Notes: a model not told the origin generated them from the letters alone. Shown: positions 1-13,620, counted from the stretch's first letter. The stretch is DNA of 64,000 bases from Dryococelus australis (GCA_029891345.1 CM056998.1:170710332-170774331), one strand, 5' to 3'. Made by a program: numbers and translations.

Positions 1-3000
1 GTGTAATATGCAGTTCCGTGGCAAGTTCCGCGAGGATAAGTTACACATTGCACAATAAATGATGGTGTTAGCAGCAATCAAAACTAAATGTACTATGTGA
101 CATGTTATAAAACATACAGCCTTATACCAATACGATCTCTCGTTATATGTAGCCCATTGATACAGTTTCAAATTACAAGTTCACTCTGCATACATAAGTC
201 GTACGCTGCATTTTATCAGCCAAGCCTGTAATCCCACCAGCAGCGTGCACTACAGCTGCTAATAGCTCGCCGGGCAATGGACGACTGACTCTCCACACAC
301 AAGGCACTTAGGCGACTTCCCCAACTAGTGTGTTTAGGCAGCATCATGTCATACAGACACACATACAGTACACCTGGCGGCCACCACCTTTAACAGTATA
401 TGAACTGCGATAAGTTACAACACAGACATAAATTTGAATAACAAAAGTAGAACATATTAATATAACAATGCGTGATAACAAGATTATAAATATATTGCAT
501 GTTGAAATATAATTAAGATCAATATCATATTGGCTGGCCAATTAAAAATAATTTTTATAAACTGTAAAATATAACACACTACCAAGTTACCCACTAGTAT
601 CAATCCTGGTGAAAAAATAACTATTGACAAAAAAATTCCCTGAGAGGAATTAATTCGCTTTACCGGAGTTTCATGCAGCACTAGTGCCTTTGCTGATCAG
701 CAATGTGGGCGAACTTTTACAAGTTGCTCGAATATTGGATTGGAGTACATGTCAACCGCGTTGGGAGAATAGTGCCGCACGATTGCACCACAAGCCATGT
801 CCGGAAAAAGTTTCCAAACCATGGGAAAGATAAAGGCTCCGTACAAAAAATATTTTCGACAGGACCGGCATAAAACCATAGTAAAAACCGGGAATACCAG
901 TACGAGGCAGGATGACAACAATGTAAAAACGGACAGTGCGATGAGACGTGTAGGTAAACAAGGCAACATGTGGGATGGCAGTAAAGTCCTGTAAACACCT
1001 TGCTGCTACTGCATGTCTGCAGAGGTCTGCCACTGGCATAGGAAATGCACTAAAAACCCCACCTTGCGACTTACAAAGGATCTGCGAACAGCCAACCGGG
1101 AAACGGTGAGAGGGGATAACGAGGCTGGATGCTTCTAACGCCCCAGTTCTGCAGCAGCTCCCGGAGCTGACCCCCAGCACTCACTAATACAACAGATTAG
1201 TGGTAACACGAGGTTTTTTTGGATGGAAGGTCGGGGCATCTGGGAATTACGAACCAGTTAGAATGCATGACTGTGGAATTCAATTATCCCAGGTGGGTGC
1301 CAGTCCTTGCTCAGTGGAGAATATGATGATGAAGTTGGGCCATGGGCCGTTCACCCCAAAGTGGCCCTCTGATGCTCCAGTGTCACTGTTGTTGTCCGTT
1401 GTCTATAAATCCAAGTGCCTGGTCTAGTCGAGGATATCAGAGCTTCCTCGATACTCTCACCCAACTTCTGATGGGAACTATCCAGACAATTCCCATGCCA
1501 AGACTTTGTTATGTAATGTTTTTCACAGGTTATGTGGCCGTGAAGCAGCCAAAATAAATAAAAATGACGTAGTTCACACACAATTAGATTTATTCATTAT
1601 TATTCTTCGTATGAGGCACGCACATGATAACTCTCCGGTATAGCATAGAGTGTTCTTTAACAGACAAAAAGGTGTGAACACAGATACAAAGAATTACGTG
1701 AACATTACGTCCCAGCCTTTCAAAATACGAACTGGGTTGTCGAGCGACACTCTCCCTGGATGAAAACAATCTTAAAACATTCCTGAATTTAAATATTGAC
1801 TATTGATACACTACATGGTTGGTTCTGAACATGAAGATTTGGGAAGGATGCGACAGCACGTCTGCTTGACGGTGAGGTGATGATGCAACTGACTGGCTAA
1901 TGAAGCGCTGCCCTCTCAGTGGCTGGCCTATCCCACCTGGATTCAAAAATACAGTTATTTACCCCTACATTCCTTCACTCAATGCAATAAAAAGGTTGAT
2001 GACAGATTAATGATAGCGACATTAACATAGTATGAACTCTAATACAACACATTGAAAATAATTAAAGACAAAATAAATATATAAAAACTTATGAATTTAA
2101 GATGGTAAACTTACCATGCACATATACTTAACAGAGTACAAGTTACCTGCTTTGGCATACGTTCTGCATGATAATTACTGATTCCCTTCTTAAACCTTCT
2201 ATCTCCATCCACAAATTTAATGCTGTAGATCATGTTAGTACCATTAAAATCATTCAAAACATTTCCTATGTACAAGTTATGTAAAAGTGGGGTTAACTTG
2301 CCATTTGTCCTTGACTTACGGCAGCCATCTTAAGGTCATGAGCAACCTAACCTCAATGTTCTGTTCAATACTGTTCTGAGTACTGTCCACTACTGCCCAC
2401 TACTGGTGTGCTCTTATTTATTTTATACAACTGAAAAAAAGGATGTGGGTGCAGAGATTGCATCCTGATGGTAAACCTACTTATAATTAATTAAGTCTTG
2501 CATCATAACAAAGTGATGTGCATGTATTCAATAAGAACAGAAGTGTCTTCTATGCACAGTATGTGCGTGGCATGGAATATTAAAAATTACATAAAACCCT
2601 CTTAAAATTAACAAACAAATACACTGGCACTGATGATAAATTTGGATGTGGTATTTCCACTCACTTGTCATTTTTACATATGTCACGTGACATTTCGGGC
2701 ATTTCTTGCATGGTGTACTGTGTTTAGGAACACATGTGAGATACTGATTTAATGAAAAAAAAAAAAAAACAGTACAATGCAAGAAATCTTTTTAAAATAC
2801 GCAATATCACTCTTAGAATTTAATATGATCACATATAGAATATTACATGCTGGCATGCCAATATACTTATAAATACTTTGACAGGTTGGATGCACACAGT
2901 GTTTACACTGTGATGTAAACAAACGTAACATTTCGAAGAATATACAAACACTCACTGACTCTACTTTAACATATGGCTGGCATAAAAAATTACTATCAAC

Positions 3001-3300
3001 AAAATATTACACTTGAATTTACACAACGCATTTATGCACTCCACTGATGCAGTCGAGGCACTAAATGAACCTACGCTTGACATACTGGTTGCATTGTTGT
3101 CTCAGCTTGGTGCGTGTGGATGTTGAATGCTGTGGACGAGATGAACAGGCTAAGTTAAGGAAGTGTGGAACACATCACATTGTGCACTTAGTAAACGAAC
3201 AGTAAGTAGCCACTGCCAACCACGTAATTTACCTCGCTAATGGTTAGCACAGTAGTGCAGCACTGGGCCAAGCAATCATTACAATCAGAGTGCACGATTT
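1..3300. other. AT-rich stretch without a recognisable gene
   Basis: I read both strands and saw no conserved protein motif, RNA gene or clear repeat ends. The open frames near 697-1180 are low in recognisable motifs and overlap on both strands. A run of 15-16 A residues lies near 2755-2770. The stretch may be old intergenic or decayed transposon sequence. Confidence 0.5.
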
Positions 3301-3482
3301 TGATACAATTACAACTGTAATAATTACCTCAGAAATACGAGATGAAACGATTCTAGGTGTGCCATGGTTATTACAGCAAAACACGATCGCTGAGCCAGCT
3401 GTGAGGTGTATCCATTTCGGGGCTAGAGAAAGGCGTACTGTTTACAGTATAGATACGGACAGATGACAGTGTACCTACATTT

Positions 3483-4317
3483 TTGCTTATTGATTTCGGC
3501 CACAGCATCCTGCCCGAACAGCTGGCAGCATTCCAACGTCTATTGGACGAATGCAAAGAAATTTTTTCTGAATATGACGTGTTGCATATAACAACTGTCA
3601 TGGAACGTGAAATTCCCCTAATGCAAAAAGAGTCTATTTACATTGCCCCACATAGCTATATGCCTCATCAAGCACAAATTTTACGTAAACAAATTAAAGA
3701 GATGCTGGCAGATGGAGTTATTGAGCCCATGCACAGCGGATTTAACTCCACAATTATATTGGTGCCGAAAAAAGATGGGAAGTGGTGTTTTTGCGTGGAA
3801 TTCCGCCTCCTCAATCAGGCAAATTGTAGCACTTTGCCGTCTTACATCAGTGTCAAGGACGCACTGGTGTCACTCAGCAAGGCCAAAATTCAATCCTCTC
3901 TTGATTTGTATAGCAGATATTGGTGGTTTCCAGTAAAAATTGGAAGACAAAGAGAAAACCACTTTCACCATGCCAGATTGAAGATGTTTTCAATTCTGCA
4001 CAATGCCTTTTGGTTTGAAATGCGCACCAGCCACATTTCAAGCCATGATGGCGAGTGTTCTGGAAGGCATCGTCGGTGATTTCAAACTTGCCTACTTGGA
4101 TGATGTTGTAGTGTGGTCAGAGACTTGGGAGGACCATGTACACCACTTGAATATGGTGCTAGAAAGGCTTGTGATAAATGGGCTAATGTGTGCAGTGAAC
4201 AAGTGTCACAATTACAAAATGCAGTTGGATTTCCTGGGACACATTGTTGACAAATGTGGAAATAACCCAAACCCAGAGTTTCCTTTAGTTAACAACTACC
4301 AGCCACCACATATGTGA
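3483..4317 (+). pseudogene. Gypsy reverse transcriptase region (fossil)
   Basis: The translated segments carry the Gypsy RT signatures in order: the fingers segment LADGVIEPMHSGFNS, then VPKKDGKWCFCVEFRLLN, then MPFGLKCAPATFQ, then the catalytic YLDDVVVWS, followed by the conserved FLGHIV. This order and spacing are specific to Ty3/Gypsy pol. The region is broken and should be read as a fossil part of the surrounding element. Confidence 0.85.
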
Positions 4318-4952
4318 AAACAGCTTATTTATTTCTTTGGCTTAATTGACTGGTTCCCTTAATTAATTCAAGGATTTTGCTTTAGTGACTGTGCCACTCA
4401 TAGACCTGCTGCCACAACAGAAACGGCACATATGGGATGGCACAGCAGAAACTACTTTCCAGGAAATATAATTACGTTTCAGGTCTTGCCCTACACTTGA
4501 GCAGTAGAACCCCAGTTGTACCCAACTTGCAAACCGACGCCATCCAGGAGGGACTGAGTGTGGTATAGTACCAGTGTACAGATGATGGTGTTCGTCATGT
4601 TATCTATTTTGCGAGTTCAAAACTGGAGCAGACTGAGGAAAGGTATGACATAAACGAGTGTGAGTGTTTGGCAGTAGTGTGCGCAAAGAAGAAGTAGCAC
4701 TAATTAGAGTATCAATGGTTCACACTATGGATCGATAATAGTTGTCTCGTCTGGGTACACAGTATGAAGGAGTCGCGATGAAAATTAACACGGTGGGTGT
4801 TACTGATTCAAGCAAACGACTTTACAGTAGAACACATCCCCGGAAAAGAGCACCAACTAGAAGATGATCTATCACATGAACCGAATGCTGACACCACAGT
4901 GTATGACGACACAGAATGGGACAACATCCTACCTCCGGTATCACAATAACTG

Positions 4953-6091
4953 TTGTGCGAAGCAAATTTAAATCAAATTAATGTTGCTGACATAGAAATA
5001 CTAATTTGTGACCTGTATCACGAGGTAGTCGATGCGCAAGTGACATGCACATTTGCACAACAACGAATGGCAAAGTGCGTACAAGAAAACATGGAACAAT
5101 GGTGTGTTGTTGACATTCTGTTAGAAAAGTGTTTACCGAAGGATCCACTCACACGAAAACTGTTTGTGCCACACACGTACAGAAATAAAGTTTTTGCGCA
5201 AGTGCACATGAACTGTGTGGCAGGCCATCCCAGTACCGAATAAAACATTTATAACATCAGGGAATACTTATTTTGGCCAGGACTGTCATGTGACACACGT
5301 AAATACGTTCGTGAGCTCGAGGAATGCCAGAAGTTGAAGGTACGTAGGACAGATAGGACATAACAACAGTAGCCCAGACTACTCAGATGGCCATTCGAGA
5401 CAGTAAGCCTTGACTTTAAGGGGCCATACCCAAGGTCAACAGAGGGGAAAATGTTTATACTGGCCGTGACCGATAATTTTTCCAGATGGGTAGAAGTGTA
5501 TGCCTTAACACGGGCATGAGTCATAAGCATTGTAAAAGTGTTGGAAAGGGAGTTCTTTTCCTGTTGGGGATCCCAAAACAGTTGCTAACCAACAACGGTA
5601 CCCAATTTACAGGGGGAAAATTGCAAGATATGTGCACCCAGTGGGGGACACTACATTTGAAGGTGGGGGTGTATCACCCACGCATAAACCCCACGAAGAG
5701 CCACTACCAGGAGTTGAAGGTGCAGCTGCGGCTCTGTGTGGGGGAACAACACACCAGCTGGGCCGACCACCTGCCTGCTTCCCTCTTCACCCTCCACCGG
5801 CGTGTAAATGTTGCTACTATCCATTCACCTGCCGGCGTGCTGCACTGGCATATCTTAGCCCAGCTGGGCGAAAAGAACTGCCTGCAAGCGTGCACCAGTA
5901 CCAGCTCCGAAAGTAGTGGCGAACACCATGAGGAAGGTAAGTGTAGATGTAAGGAGCAGCAGATGTGCCAGAGGGAGTATGCTGCGAGGTGGGTTCCAAT
6001 CAGCAAAAGGCCACCCTCAGCACTTCAGGCTGGCCAATCAGTGTATCTGCGTGAGCACCCAGAGTCTGTCACCAGCATAACTTTTGCATAG
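4953..6091 (+). pseudogene. Gypsy integrase region (fossil)
   Basis: The first part (about 4953-5243) resembles the zinc-binding N-terminal region, with the typical GHPS segment just before the core. The catalytic-core region follows, with recognisable neighbours of the second acidic residue (GIPKQLLTNNGTQF) and a downstream YHPRINPT segment. It lies after the RT as expected in Gypsy pol. The region is broken and its breaks are not itemised. Confidence 0.75.
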
Positions 6092-7139
6092 TATTGGGTG
6101 CTAAATGGAGCGGTGCACACCAGGTAATAAAGAGCATTGGGATCAACCAACTACGTGGCCTGTGTGGGTAGAAAAAGTGTCATGCCACATCGAGACGACC
6201 TGTGACGTTAGCCTGGAGACATCGCCGACGAAGTCGCAGCCAAGGCCCCAAACACCCATGACAGCGAACAACCTGCCGAGCATACCACACATAGAGAGGA
6301 GGAGGATAGTGGGTCAGCACTGTCCTGCAAGGGTCGGTCAGATGAGGAGATCCATGTCGAACGTGGCGAAGAGCCCTCAGAAGACGTCAGCTCGACTCCA
6401 ACAAACATCATAAGAATGGAAGAGGGGGAAAGCATGAATGAGGAGTGACCCATTATGACGATTGCACTGTCGAGCCCCAGAGGAGGAGCGCAGGTGTGTT
6501 CATACTTCAAGCAATAACATCTGCAGCAGATATAGAAAGCCTGACATCACCCAGTGCACTTGCGCCAGCAGGGGGGTGCTCAAAGGCTGGTTACAAGGAA
6601 ATGGACAGCGTAATGCAGTCGAGCGAAACAATGCAAGATCCAGTGCCGCAACCAGCACCAGCATTCTCTGAGGGAATTTCGGACGAGGACGCCAAGATGC
6701 TTGTCGTTGAAGTGCCCCCCAAAGATATCGTGAGTAGCACCGGCGAGGAAAAAGTGTGTGCGTCTGAGACAGCTAGGGGTGGGAAACCCCCTTAGTTGCC
6801 ACCCGTTCGAAACTCTCCCAACGACAGCGAGACTTGGAGCAAGAAAGAAGCGTGAGCATGTGTGATGAGGATGACAGTGAGGGTAGTGAGTTGGTCGGCT
6901 CCTACTGACCTCGCCAGTCACAATGGCAGAGACAGCCACTAACAGCTTGCGGCACTTGTGGGGGTGACCTGATGCCTCGCAAATTGCGAAGCTGCCAACA
7001 ACAGCGAGAGCAGCAGAAGCAGTTCCAGATGCAGGGGCATGGCAAGAAGCCCCATGTGCAATGCAGGATACAGCAAGGCCGGAGGCTTTGTCTGTACTTT
7101 GCCTGACAACGAGCGATTGCTAACCGTATCCTTAGGGGA

Positions 7140-7500
7140 GGGCCATTTGATGCATGCCGTGCTCCCCTCTTAGACTGCAAGCGTACCGCTCAGCACTCTA
7201 ACTGTGCAAAATCTACCCGCACTATACTCGTGCGACTAGTGTGCATGTGAGTGCGACATCGTGCATGAAGTGTAGCATAGTGTGAGAGGTTAATTGCCTT
7301 CCATTGCAGGGCCTGGTAACAGAGGCCACAAGCCACATGGTGTGGAGGGATATAAACCCTTCTGATCTATTTTTATTCAAAGCGCACAAAAAATGGCCAC
7401 ACAGTTGACACAAACAGACAAACAGTCACACAACATAAACTAATGCTCAATAAAGCCACCATTCTTTTAATTAGCCTTGTGCAGTGTTTGTTTAATTGTT
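7140..7500 (+). repeat. possible 3' LTR remnant of the Gypsy element
   Basis: A purine run (about 7133-7141) precedes a stretch with a TATA-like GGATATAAACCC (about 7348) and an AATAAA signal (about 7448). This is the layout of a polypurine tract followed by an LTR. No second copy exists upstream in the window to confirm the ends, so the assignment is tentative. Confidence 0.3.
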
Positions 7501-9100
7501 TTCTGTTTTTGTTCATCTCGTATGTTTCCATTTACACCTCACTCACCTTGTTTGTTAATGTCTTGTTTTCATGTGTTATAAATATGTACTGTTTCTAATT
7601 TAGTGTCAGCATGGCGAATCCATGGTAAGAGAGTGTGTTCTACTATTTGTAATAGAAAGTAGTTTCACGGCACTTTCCAGTGCAACAAACCAGCGTGTGC
7701 ATCTTGTACACCACAGCAGTCATAGTCGAACATACAGAGGAGCAGGTGAAGTGTGTGCATGTCTCACGTTCCTGCACCTGGGTGGCATTTAAACTTTTGA
7801 ACCAACCATCTAACATGTAATAGCTTTAATATCTGGAACCATTTTTCGTCAAGCTGCTCGGGACACCTCTCCTCAACTTTCCCAATGCTTGCATCACCTG
7901 GGGAAGTTTTAATATTCAACTAAGGTTAATGGTCACGTGCTGGTTTTCAGTGTAGCCTAACTGGCAGGCCAAAGCCCGGTACATAATCATAAAGTGATCT
8001 CCTGGAGAGATATGTTAACATAACCCGAATAAATACTACAATAAAGGAATCTTCTTGTTCTATTCAAGTGTAACCAGTGTTCATCAAATGTAAATTGTGT
8101 TTGCATTCAAGTGCTCTGATTCGTCGTATGGTTTCTCATGAGTATTTGGGGCATGTGGCAAGCACAAACAGGCCACTGCGCAGTACACAAACTTTAAGTC
8201 ATATCGACATCAGAGGAGTACCAGCACTTTGGGAGGATTTCACTTTGGCTGGCGACCGAACGACTCTGAGACAAACAGAGTCTGCTCTACTAGAGTATGG
8301 TATCAACACAGTGATGCCTGGCGCCCGTGTAATATTGTCCAAAAATTCCTGAGTTTTTCCTTAAGCCTTATTTCACCGCAACCAAAATGACTCCTCTGCC
8401 CACTGCGGCACCCCGTCATACCCTGTGATCTGCAGAGTGTGCTCTACCAGAACTTCGTGGTATCACCAGCACCTGGATGATACGTGGTGTCCGAGGTAAT
8501 AATGCAAATTCGTGACACATTTCGAACATAATTATTTACTGCTCCTCAAAACCCAGCTCTTCCCACTGATGCACCATTACACCACATCAAAATTTATTTT
8601 ACAGAGTTTCACGGCACCTGGGGAATGAATTCATAAATGACTTAGTCAAGAACCCAAAAATTAGAATTAAGCTACTTTATAAAGCAAATATTTAGTCTCT
8701 GGTACGAAAAATATTTTTTTCTATTTAAATTAATTTGTGTAATTAATTAAATTGGCAAACATTTCCGGAATAAAATGATACAATGGAAGGGCAAACACTG
8801 GCTCCAATTTCGCCTAAAAAGGAAGCATTTATAAACTGCAGTACTACAACGGACCTGCTAATTTTGCCAAGGGTCTCACATTTTCTTAAAATGGCTCTAC
8901 TCTTTACAATTTTTTACACTCGGTAGGTTTATTCCGATTGTCCCCTCCAAATATTCACTTCGGTGGACAAAGTTATCCTGCCTGCCCTGTGTCGATGCCA
9001 TTATTGAAACAAATATTATTTGAACATTTGGTAATTTATATTAGGAATCTGGCATACTGTTGGCTGCTAATTTCTATTTTTGATATTACTTATTACATAT
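7501..9100. other. stretch without a recognisable gene
   Basis: The sequence is AT-rich with short open frames only. A 91-residue open frame at 8077-8352 contains a single C2H2-like spacing but nothing else that supports a gene. I see no terminal repeats. Confidence 0.4.
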
Positions 9101-9103
9101 AAC

Positions 9104-9745
9104 TCATGACACCATGTGGCTGAGCCATGGACGGGTGAAGGGAAATTGGCATGTGGTAAATGTTGAGGTTAGGATATGTACGTATTACCCAGGGCACCAA
9201 ACATTGTCCCAGCAGTGTCAATGTTGGTAGAGCTGACTCTTCTGTCTCCAGGCTGCATGGCCGACTGCCCAGGGTGTAGAAATCCACATTGCTCTGCTGA
9301 TTCTTTGCTGTTGATGCTTAATAAGTGTTACTAATTTCCCTTCGGCAATCTCTCGGTGGGTGCTACGACTTGTTACGTAATAATTACTAGCACCGCCGGG
9401 TGGCCTATCGGCTAGTCCACAGGCCCAAAAATACGGCAAACTTGCAATAATAAAAATATACATTAAACACTAAATGCTTGCATAGAAAATGGCTGGTTTT
9501 CTGAAGGCCCATGCCCTGAAGTACCTTGCGGTCAGACGAATGAGAACACACCAAAGTCCTGTTTCACGCGTTTCTCAGTGCCTTTTATTTAAACTTCCCA
9601 GTTGAGAAAACTCACACTTGTGCTGGGCTCAGCATGCCATCAGGGCGAATCAGACAAAAGACACACATGTGGTCAATAAGAATTATGGTAGTTTTGAAAT
9701 CCCCCTGGGCAATGCAATACCACAGGAGGAGAGGGCAGGCGTTCC
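9104..9745 (+). repeat. LTR-like dispersed repeat, copy A
   Basis: The segment begins TGACACCATGTGGCTG. It later contains a block reading GGCCCATGCCCTGAAGTACC, then CTTGCGGTCAG. A diverged counterpart of the same order lies at 19,691-20,421 in the same orientation. The internal order (TG start, mid block, downstream TTTATTTAAAC-like motif, CCCCTGGG block near the end) suggests a solo LTR or LTR pair of an old retroelement. The right end here is uncertain. Confidence 0.4.
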
Positions 9746-10644
9746 GACGGCTAAAGCAAACGGTTTCGGAGTGATTTAAAGTATATTGTGGTTAAGATGA
9801 TCAGTTGCAAATGTGAATGCCACCGGACATACACGATTTAGTCTTGCCCTCGCGACTCTCAGATGCTAACTGATTGGTCGGCTTTGCGCTTTCACCGCCC
9901 GGGGGTAGGGGAGCGTGCCAAGCGGGCACTATTTACTACTATCTACAAAATAACTCTCTTACTTGCATAATTGAAAGATTACCTGTTCAGAATGAAACAT
10001 AACAAATTAACAAAACATTTAAAAATAACAAATAAAACACAACAACCTTGCAATGATTGATGTGAACAATATAAACATATGAGGTGAAAAATACAAAACA
10101 CTATAACGCTGCTTTAGTTCCTTTAATTTAAATAAGGCTGATACTAGGGAATACGTTATTGTGTATTCTCTTAGGAATGTTCGACAGTACCAGTCTTAAG
10201 CCATTTTAACTTGGCCCTATTTTCGCTGGCACCCCTGTGCTCGGTGTTGCACTTACCTGTACCTGACACTCTGTGCACTAACTTGCACTAGCTTGTACTT
10301 TACCCTCTTATTGCACTATGCGCATGGGCGCATCACTCACACGAACTTTGCACTGTATGTGTTGCACGTAGTGTGGTCTTCGGTGCTAGGCCGGGCGAAT
10401 GGTCTGTGAGGCGGGAGACTCAGCACACGTCACACAATGTCCGTCTCATCACATTTTATATTATTCTCTAATTATATGTGACCTAGAATATTGCCTTGTC
10501 TCATAGAACAAGAGAAACTGAGAAATGAAAGAGCTTCGTGAAAAGTTCACTGGAAAACAAAATTATACTAAAATGCTTGGCACAATGTGTTGCGAAGTAA
10601 TCATATTTATGTTCTTATTTGCCATATCTTTGTTGAAGCAGTGG
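9746..10644. other. stretch without a recognisable gene
   Basis: Mixed composition. The part near 10,200-10,440 is less AT-rich, with several repeated GCACTA-like words. I see no coding motif or repeat ends. Confidence 0.4.
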
Positions 10645-10648
10645 TTAA

Positions 10649-11034
10649 CCATAGACTAGATATGAGGTAGACCAATCTCGCTGGCTGCGCACAACAAATC
10701 TCAGTTTCACAACATTGATCTGCTTTTCTGCCTACACGTCTAGCAAAAGTGGTGTCGCTTGGTTTTGAGGTTAGAACACTGTTTAGTAAACCAGTGTTTT
10801 TGAGTTGTTTTATACTTCCTCTAATCAATTTGTAATGTTTTTGATTACATTAAAACTGGTAAAAATACTTTATTAATGTAACAGTGCTTGTCATTTAAAA
10901 ATTACGATGTAAACAAACACGTTCATCATTGTTGACAATGTGACTTTAACAGTTGTGTTTCTTTGCGGTAGGTCAATGTTGGGTACATGCGCAGAAGACG
11001 AATAAGCGGTCTACCTCATCTTTAGTCTATGGCA
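10649..11034. mobile_element. TTAA-flanked MITE with terminal inverted repeats
   Basis: The left end reads CCATAGACTAGATATGAGG and continues TAGACC. The right end is its inverse, reading GGTCTACCTCATC and then TTTAGTCTATGG, so the arms are about 25 bp with two or three mismatches. TTAA lies at both outer edges (10,645-10,648 and 11,035-11,038), as in piggyBac-type target sites, although the right edge has two extra bases between arm and TTAA. There is no coding capacity. The element is 386 bp, typical of a non-autonomous miniature transposon. A small internal inverted repeat (AACACTG / CAGTGTT) lies near 10,777-10,798. Confidence 0.6.
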
Positions 11035-11538
11035 TTAACAACCCACAGAAATTGTATTTCATTATTTCAATCTGTGATGTTCATTTAAGATTGCTATTCT
11101 CGTTTCTTTTTGCGACACATTGTTTATTTTAATTTGTTCTGTAAAACATATGATTACATAAACAACACTTGACAGTTTCGCAGCCGCTATATTGATCACT
11201 GATAATTGGCATTAGCCAATGCCGCTTATGCACCATCTGCCCTATTTACTAATCTCTGGGCCTGTCTACCTAAAGTGTAAATAATGTACAAATATGAAGA
11301 CATCTCGGACAAATTTTAGGAAACAAAATTTCGAACTCCATCACTGGCGATAGATAGCAGAGTATTTAAAAATTATATAGCCATTTTTAAAATTACTTCC
11401 TTTAATTTTAAGTACACATTAGCGGCAATTTAAACACCCTATTAACAATCTTAGCACTACTTAATTTTACCATTTTTATTGTTAGTTGTAATCTAACTAA
11501 ATAAGTAATTGTTTGTTGTAATGCTGCTTCCTAATGTC

Positions 11539-11541
<3 letters not shown>

Positions 11542-11617
<76 letters not shown>
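11542..11617. repeat. (TA)n microsatellite
   Basis: About 76 bases of uninterrupted TA dinucleotide repeat. Confidence 0.95.
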
Positions 11618-11620
<3 letters not shown>

Positions 11621-12355
11621 GTGAATTTTTATTAGCACAAATCATCAATTCCATTAGTTTCTGCATGTAGTAAAGATTTTTTTTAAAGGTCTGTAAAACC
11701 TAGAACAAAAAAGCAACATTTACCTTCTAGGTTACATTCACCTGATCGTTGTTATAGGGAAGAGCATGATCGAATATTGACCAATTAAACATTTCAGTTT
11801 CGTTCTTAGCAGTTGCTCATTTGTTACATGAAATTGTCATACATAAGTAAGCCGAAGTTAACAATAGCCATGTCTAATTTATATCACCTAAGTTAATTTT
11901 GAAAGGACCTTACATGCCAACATAATATTTTTGGCAACAATGAATTTTGAAGAAACAGATTTACAAGTCCAAATGAATAAAATTCTGTTCGTGAACAGTA
12001 ATTTCAAGAATGTCATTGTTGTTATTGCAATATTTATTATTCCATAATATGTAATCATAGGTTTTGTATATAATACAGCCTGACTGAAGCATAAATTGTG
12101 TACCAAAAAGAAAAGATTGCATATAAAAGTAATATAATTTGTGTGGGTAAAACTAGTGTCACCTTAGTTTATATAATTATTTGTTCTTTATTTCATGATA
12201 CTTATACTATCATATAACAATAAATTATGTCACTGTAAATTGCCAATATATAATATAGTTCATCCACTGTTATTATTCTTGATTATGCATTTATTTTTTT
12301 AAATTAGAATTATCATGATAATAAAAATTTACTAATAAATATAATAAATTGCTTG
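11618..12355. other. AT-rich stretch without a recognisable gene
   Basis: Very AT-rich with no conserved coding motif. It ends at the target duplication of the Copia element. Similar gene-less sequence fills 11,039-11,541 before the microsatellite. Confidence 0.4.
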
Positions 12356-12360
12356 GCCTG

Positions 12361-12621
12361 TGTTAAGTTATGAAAGTCGCCAAAAGTGTAATGTTTGTTA
12401 TACATACCTATGATCCCTTGCTGTTCCTGTTGATAGGTAGACAAAGGAGATGATGAAAAGATTTTGTGTGTTGTTATTGCAGATAAAATGTTGTCAATAT
12501 TGCTGTTTAAGTCTAGTATGTTCTATGTAAATAAAAGGAAGATCAAGAAAATAAAGTAGACATCAAATCATAACTTAGGAGTGACTATTTATTGCTTTCA
12601 CTGTGTTTTCAAAATGCAACA
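12361..12621 (+). repeat. Copia 5' LTR
   Basis: The LTR starts TGTTAAGTTATG and ends AATGCAACA. It matches the 3' LTR along its whole length. An AATAAA motif lies in its second half. Confidence 0.92.
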
Positions 12622-12640
12622 GGTTATGGGCCCAGAGCGC
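12622..12640 (+). promoter_or_regulatory. primer binding site, initiator-Met half-tRNA type
   Basis: Directly after the LTR the sequence GGTTATGGGCCCAG is complementary to the anticodon stem-loop side of eukaryotic initiator tRNA-Met (known sequence CUGGGCCCAUAACC). Copia of Drosophila is known to prime from a half tRNA of this kind, so this fits an internal rather than 3'-end tRNA primer. Confidence 0.85.
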
Positions 12641-12789
12641 AAGGCACAAGCACTTGGCCAAAGTTTTGAGGAAAAGCTGTACGAGTGAATATCAATGCAT
12701 GGAATGACCAAGGTATGCATGAAGATAGTTGATGGCAAGATGTAAGAGTTAGTATTTTTTGTGCTAAGTGGATATTCAAATAATAAAAA

Positions 12790-13620
12790 AAAATGGCCAT
12801 GCAACATAAAGTTGGTTATATGGTAGAGCTACTAAATGTCTCGAATTACTACAATTAGAAGTTAAGAATGCTTATGCTACTTGCGGAAAATGATGTTGCT
12901 GAGTGTGTTAGCAAGGCATATGTTGAAATTGAAGATGGTAAACCGATATGTGATTCAGACCAGAAAAAAGAAAATCAGGCTAGAAACTTAATTGTTCAAT
13001 GTATTGATGATTCTCAAATAGAAAATTTTCGGGATAAGGTAAGTGCATACCAAATGTGAAAATGCCTAGAAAATGTCTTTACAAGAAGAAGGGATTGCTT
13101 GGCCAATTGTATTTAAAGAAGAAGTTACAGTCATTGATGCTAAATGAAGGTGAAAGTGTAAATAGTTTCCTCAGGCAGTTTGATGGAGTTATAAGGCAGT
13201 TAAATCTACTGGTGCAGAATTAAATGATAATGATGCTATACGCCATTTGTTGCTGAGTTTACCTAAGTCGTTTGACGTATTGGTTACAGTCATTGAAAAC
13301 ATACAACCAGAAACATTAACGCTTGAATTTGTGAAGAGTAAGCTGCAAGCAGAAGAATTAACACGTAAGTGCAAATCTACTAAGACTGAAGTACAAAGTG
13401 CAGTGGTGCCACCAGCATTCTCATCAGCAACTCAAAGTGTATATTATGAGTGCGGCAAGAAGGGACATTTTCGTCGAAACTGTATGCATCTACCCAAGAA
13501 CAGCTTATCATCGACCTGGAAGGTATTATGGAAATGTTCACCAGAGTGGACATTACCAAGCAGTTGGTCGCCAGGAAAATCAATCTCAACATTACTCAAC
13601 AATGGGTGAGCGAAAAAGCA
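12790..13620 (+). pseudogene. Copia gag region with CCHC zinc knuckle (fossil)
   Basis: Segments resemble the Copia gag polyprotein, including LLSLPKSFDVLVTVIEN-type sequence, which is typical of the family. A zinc knuckle follows at about 13,440-13,490 (CGKKGHFRRNC). The region is broken. It lies after the primer site and before the protease motif, as expected. Confidence 0.8.

Larger units (their letters stand above)
3330..7200 (+). mobile_element. Ty3/Gypsy LTR-retrotransposon fossil (pol region)
   Basis: A decayed Gypsy-type pol lies on the plus strand. In order I see a short segment like the end of the protease region (ILGVPWL, about 3350), reverse transcriptase (about 3483-4317), a poorly preserved stretch where RNase H would lie (about 4320-4950), and integrase (about 4953-6091). 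The stretch from 6100 to 7200 holds open segments rich in Glu, Ser and Pro that I cannot assign. The element is broken, with roughly ten or more disruptions, and looks old. No 5' LTR or gag was found upstream, so it is probably truncated on that side. Confidence 0.8.

Noticed and set aside
697-1180. Overlapping minus-strand frames of 90-142 residues
   Set aside because: They lack recognisable motifs, overlap in several frames and have no conserved neighbour.
8077-8352. 91-residue frame with a C-x2-C-x12-H-x4-H spacing
   Set aside because: A single finger-like spacing without linker or further fingers is expected by chance; no other sign of a gene.
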